Program-made: the position numbers and the translations under genes
Assembly (NCBI RefSeq): GCF_013388355.1
Contig: NZ_CP058246.1
Coordinates: 2,604,001 to 2,668,000 of the forward strand
Origin: Flavobacterium sp. LPB0248
GTDB lineage: Bacteria > Bacteroidota > Bacteroidia > Flavobacteriales > Flavobacteriaceae
Direction: 5' to 3'
Length of the DNA stretch: 64,000 bases
The notes under the pieces: generated by a model
Told to the model about the DNA's origin: nothing
Databases searched by the model: none
The model's input: only the letters and a program-made list of their open reading frames with translations
Part shown: positions 17,195-24,698 of the stretch, one piece after another
Position numbering within the stretch: position 1 is the first letter of the stretch
Layout of the letters: every line of letters starts with the position of its first letter

Positions 17195-17812
17195 ATGACT
17201 CAAAACAAAACCTACATACAATCCTACATCACCATCCAAAACAACGAAATTGTTTTGAACGGAACTTCTGTATTCAAAATTGAACCAACTGATTTTGCTG
17301 ATTTTTCTAAACAAGCGTATCGTAATTTTGAAATGCAATATCCAAAGTTTTTCAAAATGGATGCTTTGAGCAAACTGGCTTTTTTAGGATCAGAATTGCT
17401 TTTGAGTCCGATAACCTCAACGGAGCAGGAAAATAATATTGCTTTGGTTTTGGCCAATAAATCGTCTAGTTTAGATACCGATGTAAAATATCAGGAATCT
17501 ATTTCAGATAAAGAAAACTATTATCCGAGTCCGGCGGTCTTTGTTTATACGCTGCCAAATATTTGTTTGGGCGAAATAAGTATCCGTCATCAGCTGAAAA
17601 GTGAAAATTCTTTCTTTATATTTGACACCTTTAACACCGAATTTATGTCGAATTATTCGAATATTCTTCTGAATACGAATAAAGCAGATATGGTTTTGTG
17701 CGGTTGGGTAGAATATTTTAACGACAATTATAAAGCTTTTTTATGTACAATTAGTACAGAAGAAAATGCAAAATATACAAACGAGACTATCAATACATTA
17801 TATAATAAATAA
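17195..17812 (+). CDS. Half-length ketosynthase-like protein (Ketoacyl-synt_2 type)
   Basis: A 205-residue protein resembling only the N-terminal half of a ketosynthase. The YPSPAVFVYTLPNICLGEISIRHQL segment is the recognisable part and matches the separate beta-ketoacyl synthase-like N-terminal domain family found in aryl polyene clusters. The catalytic Cys-His-His set is missing, and there is no C-terminal half nearby, so this is a stand-alone domain and not a broken gene. It lies 6 bases after the membrane protein gene and 2 bases before an ACP gene. It probably has a structural or regulatory role in the synthase. Confidence 0.75.
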   Translation: MTQNKTYIQSYITIQNNEIVLNGTSVFKIEPTDFADFSKQAYRNFEMQYPKFFKMDALSKLAFLGSELLLSPITSTEQENNIALVLANKSSSLDTDVKYQESISDKENYYPSPAVFVYTLPNICLGEISIRHQLKSENSFFIFDTFNTEFMSNYSNILLNTNKADMVLCGWVEYFNDNYKAFLCTISTEENAKYTNETINTLYNK

Positions 17813-17814
17813 TC

Positions 17815-18072
17815 ATGGAAGCATTAAAAGAAGAATTAAAAAATAAAATCATAACAACTTTAAACCTTGAAGATATTGCAGTAGAAGATATTGCTGATAA
17901 CGATCCTTTGTTTGGAGACGGTTTAGGTTTAGACTCGATTGATGCACTTGAATTGATCGTGATTTTAGATAAAGATTACGGAATTAAATTAGTAGATCCG
18001 AAAGAAGGAAAATCTATTTTCCAGTCTATCGAAACTATGGCAGCGTATATCAGCGCGAACAGAACGAAGTAA
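17815..18072 (+). CDS. Acyl carrier protein 2
   Basis: An 85-residue ACP with the phosphopantetheine serine S41 in GLGLDSIDALEL. It differs from ACP 1 by a GDGLGLD loop and a longer C-terminal helix, a type seen in aryl polyene clusters, so it probably carries the polyene chain while ACP 1 may serve a different branch. It starts 2 bases after the half-length KS gene and is the last gene before a repeat-filled gap. Confidence 0.92.
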   Translation: MEALKEELKNKIITTLNLEDIAVEDIADNDPLFGDGLGLDSIDALELIVILDKDYGIKLVDPKEGKSIFQSIETMAAYISANRTK

Positions 18073-18190
18073 GACTGCTTAGACTGGCTTAGATTTTTAG
18101 ACTTCTTAGACAAGAATTAAAAAGTCCAACAATCTAAGAAGTCTGGAATCTAAGCAAGTCTAAAATTCTAACAATCTAAGAAGTCTAAAA
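18073..18190. repeat. Short repeats between ACP 2 and the KS gene
   Basis: The 118-base gap is made almost wholly of one motif. AACAATCTAAGAAGTCT occurs twice directly (18128-18144, 18170-18186), and AGACTTCTTAGA (18099-18110) is an inverted copy of its core; TTAGACT/CTTAGA fragments fill the rest. The RNA could fold into alternative hairpins. Its last copy ends 4 bases before the next ATG, so it could affect translation of the KS gene. Confidence 0.7.
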
Positions 18191-19387
18191 ATGAAAGGTG
18201 TTGCAATAACGGGAATGGGAATTATCTCTGCGATTGGTAATTCGGTTGAGGAAAACTACATTTCCTTGATTGAAAACAAAATCGGTGTTTCTCGTATTCA
18301 AAATATTTCGACTGTTCATGCAGATGTTATCAAAGTTGGCGAAATCAAAAAAACCAACGAAGATCTTGTTGATGAACTGAAATTAAATGAGGATAATAAT
18401 TTCTCGAGAACCGCTATGATTGGCACTTTGGCAGCAAAACAAGCTGTTGAAAATGCTGGCATTACCAATATAAATGAATTTAGAACGGGACTTATTTCGG
18501 CTACAAGCGTGGGCGGAATGGACATGACGGAAAGACATTATTACGATTATTTCGAAAAACCAGAATTGACCAAGTACATTACTTGCCACGATGGCGGCGA
18601 TGTTGCCGAAAAAATTGCTGAAGAATTAGGTTTAAAAGGAATGGTAACAACGATAAGTACTGCTTGTTCGTCTGCAGCCAATTCGATTATGTTGGGTGCA
18701 AGATTGATCAAAACGGGAAAATTAGATCGTGTAATTGTGGGCGGAGCCGATGCTTTGGCAAAATTCACCATCAACGGATTTAAGACTTTGATGATTTTAT
18801 CTGACGATTACAACAAACCTTTTGACAATACCAGAAAAGGATTAAATCTCGGAGAAGCTGCCGCTTTTTTAGTTTTAGAATCGGATGAAATTGTAGCAAA
18901 ACAAAACAAAAAAGTATTGGCAAGAGTCTCGGGTTACGGAAATGCCAACGACGCTTTTCATCAAACTGCTTCTTCAGAAAATGGAGACGGTGCTTATTTG
19001 GCCATGAAAAAAGCGTTTGAAGTTTCGGGTTTAAAACCTTCTGAAATTGATTACATCAACGTGCATGGAACTGCAACGCCAAACAACGATTTGTCTGAAG
19101 GAAGAGCTTTACTTCGAATTTATGAAAACGAAAAAGTTCCAGATTTCAGTTCTACAAAACCTTTTACAGGACATACTTTAGCGGCTGCAGCTGCGATTGA
19201 AGCCGTTTACAGTGTTTTGGCAATTCAGAATAATGTGGTTTACCCCAATTTGAATTTTGAAGTTCCGATGGAAGAATTTGATTTGAAACCACAGACAACT
19301 TTAAAGAATAAAACTATCGAGCACGTTTTATCCAACTCTTTTGGTTTTGGCGGAAACTGTTCAACCCTTATATTTTCAAAAAGCTAA
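18191..19387 (+). CDS. Polyene ketosynthase alpha (ApeO-like)
   Basis: A 398-residue condensing enzyme: C159 in STACSS, H292 in NVHGTATPNND and H328 in FTGHTLAAAA, with the C-terminal NSFGFGGN loop. It overlaps by one base the following gene, which lacks the nucleophile. Such adjacent pairs form the KS:chain-length-factor heterodimers of type II polyketide and aryl polyene synthases. It should carry out the repeated malonyl-ACP extensions of the polyene chain. Confidence 0.9.
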   Translation: MKGVAITGMGIISAIGNSVEENYISLIENKIGVSRIQNISTVHADVIKVGEIKKTNEDLVDELKLNEDNNFSRTAMIGTLAAKQAVENAGITNINEFRTGLISATSVGGMDMTERHYYDYFEKPELTKYITCHDGGDVAEKIAEELGLKGMVTTISTACSSAANSIMLGARLIKTGKLDRVIVGGADALAKFTINGFKTLMILSDDYNKPFDNTRKGLNLGEAAAFLVLESDEIVAKQNKKVLARVSGYGNANDAFHQTASSENGDGAYLAMKKAFEVSGLKPSEIDYINVHGTATPNNDLSEGRALLRIYENEKVPDFSSTKPFTGHTLAAAAAIEAVYSVLAIQNNVVYPNLNFEVPMEEFDLKPQTTLKNKTIEHVLSNSFGFGGNCSTLIFSKS

Positions 19388-20448
19388 TGACGAAGACATA
19401 TATAAATGGAGTAGGCTGTATTTCGACTCAAAAAACATTTGATACTGTTTTTTTGGAAGAAGCTGTTGTAAATCATGAAGAAAATGTACTGGCAATTGTT
19501 CCGCCAGTATACAAAGAATATATTTCGCCTGCTGCCAGCCGAAGAATGGCAAAAGGTGTAAAAAACGGAATCGTAGCTTCGGCTTTGGCTATGAAAGATG
19601 CCAATATTGAAAAAGTCGATGCCATTATCACTGGAACTGGTTTAGGCTGTATTGAAGATTCTGAAAAATTCCTGAAAAGTATTTTAGATAATAACGAAGA
19701 GTTTTTAACTCCGACTTCCTTCATTCAATCTACTCACAATACCGTTGGAGCGCAAATTGCACTTTTACAGCAATGTAAAGGTTATAATTTTACCTACGTG
19801 AATGGTGCTGTTTCTTTTGAATCGGCTCTTATTGATGCTAAAATGCAGATTGAAGAAGCTGAAGCCAATTCAATTTTAGTGGGTGGTGTTGACGAAAATG
19901 GCGATTATACTACTTCGCTTTTTAAACTAAACGGTCGTATTAAAGCAGACAATTCTGCTCCATACGATGTTCTAAATTCTTCAACAAGTGGAGCTGTTTA
20001 TGGTGAAGGCGCTAGTTTTTTTGTTTTAGAAAACGAAAGAAAAGAAAACACTTATGCCGAACTTCTAGATGTTTCTATTGTAAATACTCTGGAAGAAAAT
20101 GAAGTTGAAGCAGCAATTATTTCGTTCTTAAAATCAAATAATTTAGAAATTTCAGATGTTGACGCGCTTGTTTTAGGTTTTGACGGAAATGTCGATTTTG
20201 AGAATTATTATAGAAATCTTGCTGAAAATGCATTTGCTCAAACTCCTGTTTTATATTACAAACATTTGAGCGGAGAATACGATACAGCTTCGGCTTTTGC
20301 TTTTTGGATGGCGGCTAAAATTTTGAAAACTCAGGAAATTCCTGAAATCGTAAAAGTAAATGCTGTCGAAAAATCAAACTACAAAACGATTTTATTATAC
20401 AACCAATTAAACGGAAAAAACCATAGTTTTACGTTGCTGTCAAAATGA
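19387..20448 (+). CDS. Chain-length-factor-like ketosynthase (ApeC-like)
   Basis: A 353-residue thiolase-fold protein without the active-site cysteine. Aligned by eye with the upstream KS, C159 corresponds to V142 in NGAVSFESAL, and the HGTATP histidine region is replaced by LVLGFDG. PTSFIQSTHNTVGAQIAL is typical of the chain-length-factor group. It shares a base with the KS stop codon (coupled translation). In the heterodimer it should set polyene length rather than catalyse. It is shorter than most KS, mainly in the C-terminal half. Confidence 0.87.
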   Translation: MTKTYINGVGCISTQKTFDTVFLEEAVVNHEENVLAIVPPVYKEYISPAASRRMAKGVKNGIVASALAMKDANIEKVDAIITGTGLGCIEDSEKFLKSILDNNEEFLTPTSFIQSTHNTVGAQIALLQQCKGYNFTYVNGAVSFESALIDAKMQIEEAEANSILVGGVDENGDYTTSLFKLNGRIKADNSAPYDVLNSSTSGAVYGEGASFFVLENERKENTYAELLDVSIVNTLEENEVEAAIISFLKSNNLEISDVDALVLGFDGNVDFENYYRNLAENAFAQTPVLYYKHLSGEYDTASAFAFWMAAKILKTQEIPEIVKVNAVEKSNYKTILLYNQLNGKNHSFTLLSK

Positions 20449-21230
20449 TAACGCACAAAAACATATCGCTGTTTTTTATCTTTTTATTGCTTTTATTGTT
20501 TCTCCTGAATCTATATAATGCAATTCATTTTCTGTGGTTTGTGGTTATAATTTTAGTTTGGATTGGAATAAATGCTTTTGGTTCTGCACGAATTTCTTCT
20601 AATTATCATGTAAAAGCATTTTGCAGTAATCCGTTAGAAACAGAAAAAAAAATCGCGCTTACTTTTGATGATGGTCCAAGTATTTACACTTTAGAAGTTT
20701 TAGAACTTTTAAAAAAATACAATGCAAAAGCAACTTTTTTCTGTATTGGTAAAAACATTGAAACGCATCCCCAAATTCTCCAAAAAGTGATTGATGAAGG
20801 GCACTTGGTTGGAAATCATTCCTATTCTCATTCTAAGTTTTTTGATTTTTATAATGCTAAAAAAATAACCGAGGAAATTCAGAAAACAGATGCGCTTCTA
20901 GAAAAACTCACTTCCAAAAAGATCAACTTTTTTCGTCCGCCTTATGGAGTTACGACGCCATCAATCAGAAGAGCTTTAAAAGTAACCGGACATAAAACAA
21001 TTGGTTGGAATATTCGTTCGCTTGACGGAGGAACCCAAAATCAGGAATTAATTTTCAATCGACTCATTAAGCATATTTCTCCCGGCGGAATTGTACTTTT
21101 GCATGATACAGCAGAACATTCTGTTTTGGTACTGGAACAGTTTTTGCAATTTTTACAGCAAAATAATTATGAAGTGATTTCTGTTGAAGAATTACTGAAA
21201 CTTAATGCTTATGAAATTGGACGCGGATAA
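20445..21230 (+). CDS. NodB-type polysaccharide deacetylase family protein
   Basis: A 261-residue protein with two N-terminal hydrophobic helices (about 7-42) and a NodB homology domain. LTFDDGPS holds the catalytic and metal aspartates, HSYSHS the metal histidines, RPPYG motif 3 and LLHD motif 5, so the active site looks complete. Family members hydrolyse N-acetyl groups from sugars; some act on O-acyl groups. It overlaps the CLF gene by 4 bases, so it is in the pigment operon. The pathway has no obvious N-acetyl substrate. It may modify envelope glycans or remove an acyl protecting group. Confidence 0.87.
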   Translation: MITHKNISLFFIFLLLLLFLLNLYNAIHFLWFVVIILVWIGINAFGSARISSNYHVKAFCSNPLETEKKIALTFDDGPSIYTLEVLELLKKYNAKATFFCIGKNIETHPQILQKVIDEGHLVGNHSYSHSKFFDFYNAKKITEEIQKTDALLEKLTSKKINFFRPPYGVTTPSIRRALKVTGHKTIGWNIRSLDGGTQNQELIFNRLIKHISPGGIVLLHDTAEHSVLVLEQFLQFLQQNNYEVISVEELLKLNAYEIGRG

Positions 21231-21341
21231 GACAGATTCGCTTTCGCGAAAGCGCAGATAAAAACGGATTATTATTAAATCAAAAATTCGTGATTTTTCA
21301 TGTAATTCGTGGCAAAAACATTAAGCACAATATTATAAAAT
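21231..21341. repeat. Gap with a 16-bp palindrome and CACGAATT-type repeat
   Basis: 21239-21254 is the perfect palindrome CGCTTTCGCGAAAGCG. Further on, AAAATTCGTGA (21283-21293) and AATTCGTGGC (21305-21314) are copies of the motif seen in other cluster gaps. It separates the synthase block from the envelope-transport block. The palindrome could be a regulator site or a repeat remnant. Confidence 0.5.
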
Positions 21342-21968
21342 ATGAAAACTAAAATAGCACTACTCATTCTATTTATTTCAGGCAATTTGTTCGCACAAGA
21401 ACAAAAAATGACCGATGCCGAAATTGCTTCTTTTAAACAAGATGTAAATGTGGTAGCCAAAAAAATCAAAACACTTAGTACAGATTTTATTCAATACAAA
21501 CATTTGGATTTTCTTTCGAAAGACATTGAAACTTCAGGAAAAATGGTTTTTAAAGAACCAGCTTTGCTTCAATGGCAATATAAAAAACCGTACAATTACA
21601 GCATCACTTTCAAAAACGGAAAAATCCTGATTAACGACGAAGGAAAGAAAAGCGCCGTTGATATTGGAAACAGTAAAATCTTTGCCCGAATTAATAAATT
21701 GATTGTGGGAAGTGTGAGCGGCAATATGTTTGATGATAAAGAATTTACGATTTCGTATTTTAAATTGAAAGGTCAGAATCTGGCAAAATTTGTTCCGAAA
21801 GATGCGACGCTGAAAAAATACATCAAACAAATCGAACTGACTTTTGATAAAGAAGAAGCAACAGTTGTTCAGGTAAAATTGTTAGAATCATCTGAAGATT
21901 ATACTCGAATTGTACTTAAAAATAAAGTAATCAATGCAAAAATCGACGATTCAGTTTTTACTAATTAA
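21342..21968 (+). CDS. LolA-like outer-membrane lipoprotein carrier family protein
   Basis: A 208-residue periplasmic protein with a signal peptide (1-19, ending LFAQ). The body has the LolA pattern: TLSTDFIQYKHL, the GKMVFKEPALLQWQY strand pair, then FKNGKILIND. LolA ferries lipoproteins across the periplasm in a hydrophobic cavity; LolA-like proteins in pigment and lipid clusters probably carry the lipid product. It overlaps the next lipoprotein gene by 35 bases. A dedicated carrier of flexirubin to the outer membrane is a reasonable inference. It is probably not the housekeeping LolA. Confidence 0.85.
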   Translation: MKTKIALLILFISGNLFAQEQKMTDAEIASFKQDVNVVAKKIKTLSTDFIQYKHLDFLSKDIETSGKMVFKEPALLQWQYKKPYNYSITFKNGKILINDEGKKSAVDIGNSKIFARINKLIVGSVSGNMFDDKEFTISYFKLKGQNLAKFVPKDATLKKYIKQIELTFDKEEATVVQVKLLESSEDYTRIVLKNKVINAKIDDSVFTN

Positions 21969-22569
21969 TTGCTTTCTGGCAATTGTTTTAATTTCTTGTG
22001 GCTCGGTCACAAAAAATTATACGCCTAAAAAATTAGACAAAACGTCTTATACCGTTCCGTATTTTTCAGACTCAAAAACCGATTATGTTTATAAAACCAA
22101 CATCAGTGTTTACGGAAATGAATTGTCTGGAATTTTCATTGCCAAGAAAATAAATGACACTACGCATCGAATAGTTTTTACAACGGAATTCGGAAATAAA
22201 TTAATGGATTTTGAAATCTCAGATACCGATTTTAAAGTCAATTCTATTGTATCAGAATTAGATCGAAAAATTTTGATCAATACTTTAAAAGAAGATTTTC
22301 GATTGCTTTTAAAGAAAGAATATTTGATTCAAGAGCAATTCGAAAATGAATCGGCAGACATATATAAATCGGCAGATGGCAAGCGTGACAATTATATTTT
22401 CATCTCCAAAAAAGATCAGAAATTAGAAAAGATCGTTCATGCTTCTCAAACAAAAGAAAAATTTACACTGCTTTTCAGTTCAGAAAACAATATTTTTGCC
22501 GAAAAGATTCAGATAATTCATCAGAATATTAAACTGAAAATTGAGCTGAATTATTTCAAATCAGAATAA
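21934..22569 (+). CDS. Lipoprotein of the pigment cluster, unknown function
   Basis: A 211-residue lipoprotein: the signal peptide ends in LISCGS, with the lipid-bearing cysteine near residue 22. The mature part is beta-rich and Lys/Glu-rich and has no motif I can name; its size and beta-rich pattern would allow a LolB-like barrel, and it follows a LolA-like gene as lolB-type partners might. The start is 35 bases inside the LolA-like gene, a long overlap indicating coupled expression. Aryl polyene clusters usually have one lipoprotein gene (ApeL position), so this may be its counterpart. Confidence 0.8.
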   Translation: MQKSTIQFLLINCFLAIVLISCGSVTKNYTPKKLDKTSYTVPYFSDSKTDYVYKTNISVYGNELSGIFIAKKINDTTHRIVFTTEFGNKLMDFEISDTDFKVNSIVSELDRKILINTLKEDFRLLLKKEYLIQEQFENESADIYKSADGKRDNYIFISKKDQKLEKIVHASQTKEKFTLLFSSENNIFAEKIQIIHQNIKLKIELNYFKSE

Positions 22570-22606
22570 AAACTTAAACTAATCCTAAACTTAAACCAAG
22601 CCCAAA

Positions 22607-23203
22607 ATGAGAAAATTTGTTTTAATTGCATTTGTTTTATTAATCGGAATGCAAACAGAAGCGCAAGTAAAAGTTAGTCCAGGACTAAGAGGTGGTTTGA
22701 ATGTATCAACATTAACGAATATTGATGACAATAGTTCTAAAACAGATTTCTATGTTGGTGGATTGGTAAATATTAAATTCAATAAATTTTTCTCGGTTCA
22801 ACCAGAGATAAATTATTCAAGACAAGGTGATGAAGGAAGATATTTTGAAAACGGCCGTTATTATTCTGAAAAGTATGAGTTGAATTATATAACACTGGGA
22901 GCAGTTGCAAAATTTAACTTTGGCGGTGGAGGTTTTCATCTATTGGCAGGCCCTTCTCTAGATTTAAAAGTTAGTGATAATTATGTAAATACGAATCCCG
23001 AAGATTTTGATCTTTCATTTGTTGGAGGTGTTGGTTATACTTTGCCAAATGGTCTAACTTTTGAAGCTCGACTTAAACAAGGATTAATTGATATTTATGG
23101 TTATAATGGATATGATTATGACAATAATGGATATTACTATAATGATGTAATCTTAAATCAAGTTTTCCAAATCGGAATTAGTTATACATTTAAAACAAAA
23201 TAA
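22607..23203 (+). CDS. Outer-membrane beta-barrel protein 1
   Basis: A 198-residue protein with a signal peptide ending TEAQ, then PGLRGGLNVSTL and SVQPEINYSRQG, the pattern of 8-stranded OMP_b-brl_2 (porin-like) barrels, and a C-terminal strand ending in YTFKTK. A Tyr/Asn/Asp-rich loop sits at about 165-184. The following gene is a clear paralogue 2 bases downstream. Small barrels of this kind are common in Bacteroidota. Here the operon context suggests an outer-membrane role in anchoring or placing the pigment. Confidence 0.85.
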   Translation: MRKFVLIAFVLLIGMQTEAQVKVSPGLRGGLNVSTLTNIDDNSSKTDFYVGGLVNIKFNKFFSVQPEINYSRQGDEGRYFENGRYYSEKYELNYITLGAVAKFNFGGGGFHLLAGPSLDLKVSDNYVNTNPEDFDLSFVGGVGYTLPNGLTFEARLKQGLIDIYGYNGYDYDNNGYYYNDVILNQVFQIGISYTFKTK

Positions 23204-23205
23204 AA

Positions 23206-23817
23206 ATGAATAAAAGAATATTCTTCTTTATTGCTGTTTTTTTCTTGGTTTTAAATATACAAGCCCAAGTAAGTGTAAAGCCTGGATTAAGAGCCGGATT
23301 TAGTTTTTCGACTATTTCTGAAATGCACGCCGATTATAAAACTGATTTTTATGCTGGTGGTTTTACAGAAATTAAAATAACCAAAGTTTACGCCCTTCAA
23401 CCAGAGATTAATTACAGCAGACAAGGTTCTAATAATGTAGCTCGAAATTATTTTGATGAAAATACACAAACCAATAAAGTAGAACATTTAGATCTTGATA
23501 TAAATTATTTGTCTCTTTCTGTGATGAATAAATTTACTTTGCCAGTAGGAATTCAATTTCAAGCAGGACCAACATTAGATATTTTATTGAATGATAATCT
23601 TGCTGTAAGAAAAGCACAAAATGATCTTGGTTTGGTTTTAGGAGTTGCCTATGCCCTGCCTTCTGGTTTGACATTTGAAGCGCGATTCAAAAAAGGATTG
23701 CTTGATATTTTAAGCAGTGATTATTATCAAAATGACTCCAATAATTATTATTTATTTGGAGATTATAACACGAATATTAATTTTCAATTAGGGGTTTCCT
23801 ATTCATTTGGAAAATAA
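23206..23817 (+). CDS. Outer-membrane beta-barrel protein 2
   Basis: A 203-residue paralogue of the upstream barrel: the same order of signal peptide ending IQAQ, PGLRAGFSFSTI, LQPEINYSRQGS, QAGPTLDILLND and LTFEARFKKGLLDI, with a C-terminal GVSYSFGK strand. The shared words show a tandem duplication. Loops differ more than strands, the usual pattern for barrels. It is followed 5 bases later by the dehydratase gene, placing both barrels firmly in the biosynthetic operon. Confidence 0.85.
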   Translation: MNKRIFFFIAVFFLVLNIQAQVSVKPGLRAGFSFSTISEMHADYKTDFYAGGFTEIKITKVYALQPEINYSRQGSNNVARNYFDENTQTNKVEHLDLDINYLSLSVMNKFTLPVGIQFQAGPTLDILLNDNLAVRKAQNDLGLVLGVAYALPSGLTFEARFKKGLLDILSSDYYQNDSNNYYLFGDYNTNINFQLGVSYSFGK

Positions 23818-23822
23818 AAAAT

Positions 23823-24194
23823 ATGATTTTACAAGATTTTTATAAAATACTATCAGAAGAAAAAGTATCTGATTCGAAATATACGATTACAATTTTAGTC
23901 AACGAAAAACATGAGGTTTTTAAAGGGCATTTCCCTGGAAATCCTATTATGCCCGGTGTTTGCATGATTCAGATTATCAAAGAACTTACAGAATCGATTA
24001 CCAAAAGTTCGCTGATGATTCAGTCTTTGGCAAATGTAAAATTCATGGCGCTGATTAATCCGGAGGTTACTCCAGAATTACGATTGGAACTGGATGTTAC
24101 CACAACGGAAGACGATTTAGTAAAAGTGAAAAACACGACTTACTTTAACGACACAACTGCTCTTAAATTGAGCACGGTGTACAAAAAAATATAA
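23823..24194 (+). CDS. FabZ/ApeI-like 3-hydroxyacyl-ACP dehydratase
   Basis: A 123-residue hotdog protein with an intact GHFPGNPIMPGV motif; H36 is the catalytic histidine. The FabZ glutamate position is Q50 (VCMIQIIKEL). It is therefore ApeI-like and unlike a housekeeping FabZ, and may pair with one of the ApeP-like proteins at 10611 and 11049, which keep the glutamate helix but lack the GHFP loop. It should dehydrate 3-hydroxyacyl-ACP to the enoyl form that makes the conjugated polyene. The gene is separated from the other dehydratases by 12 kb. Confidence 0.87.
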   Translation: MILQDFYKILSEEKVSDSKYTITILVNEKHEVFKGHFPGNPIMPGVCMIQIIKELTESITKSSLMIQSLANVKFMALINPEVTPELRLELDVTTTEDDLVKVKNTTYFNDTTALKLSTVYKKI

Positions 24195-24196
24195 TT

Positions 24197-24682
24197 ATGA
24201 AACTGTTACTGACATTACTTTTATGGGTGAATTTTGCTGGAACGCCAGATTTGGCTTCAATCCGAAAAATGTATTCTGATGTAGCAAAATCAGAAAGCAA
24301 TGCCAAAGAGTTTGTAGCCAAACTTGCAGGTGTTTCAAGCAATGATGATAAAATTTTAGTGGCTTACAAAGCGGCTTCTATTTTATTGGATTCTAAATTT
24401 GAAAAAAAATTAAGCCAGAAAATGGATCGTTTCAAAGAAGGTGCAAAATTACTTGAGGCAACAATAAAAAGTGATCCGAGTAATATAGAAATGCGAATGA
24501 TCCGATTGAGTGTTCAGGAAGATGTTCCAGGTATTACTGGCTACAAGAAAAATATTAAAGAAGATAAAAAATTCATAACGACGTATTATGCTTCGCAAAG
24601 CGCGGCTTTGAAAGATTATCTTAAAGACTTTGTTTTACAATCTAAAAGTTTCTCCGAAAAAGAGAAGCAATTTGTAAAGTAA
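24197..24682 (+). CDS. Secreted protein of unknown function
   Basis: A 161-residue protein with a short hydrophobic N-terminus (1-15) and a largely helical, Lys-rich mature part. It starts 2 bases after the ApeI-like gene and ends 16 bases before the GT2 gene, so it is in the operon. ASILLDSKFEKKLSQKMDRFKEG and the segment IKSDPSNIEMRMIRLSVQ resemble a single tetratricopeptide-like helical repeat, suggesting a periplasmic helical protein. I do not recognise a named family, and no catalytic motif is visible. Confidence 0.75.
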   Translation: MKLLLTLLLWVNFAGTPDLASIRKMYSDVAKSESNAKEFVAKLAGVSSNDDKILVAYKAASILLDSKFEKKLSQKMDRFKEGAKLLEATIKSDPSNIEMRMIRLSVQEDVPGITGYKKNIKEDKKFITTYYASQSAALKDYLKDFVLQSKSFSEKEKQFVK

Positions 24683-24698
24683 GCTCAAAAAACTCCCC

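Noticed and set aside
17195..17812. Frameshifted ketosynthase pseudogene
   Set aside because: No matching C-terminal half downstream in any frame; the neighbouring ACP follows directly.
21239..21254. Operator for a transcription factor
   Set aside because: The palindrome is perfect but no regulator gene or second copy supports it; listed only as a repeat.
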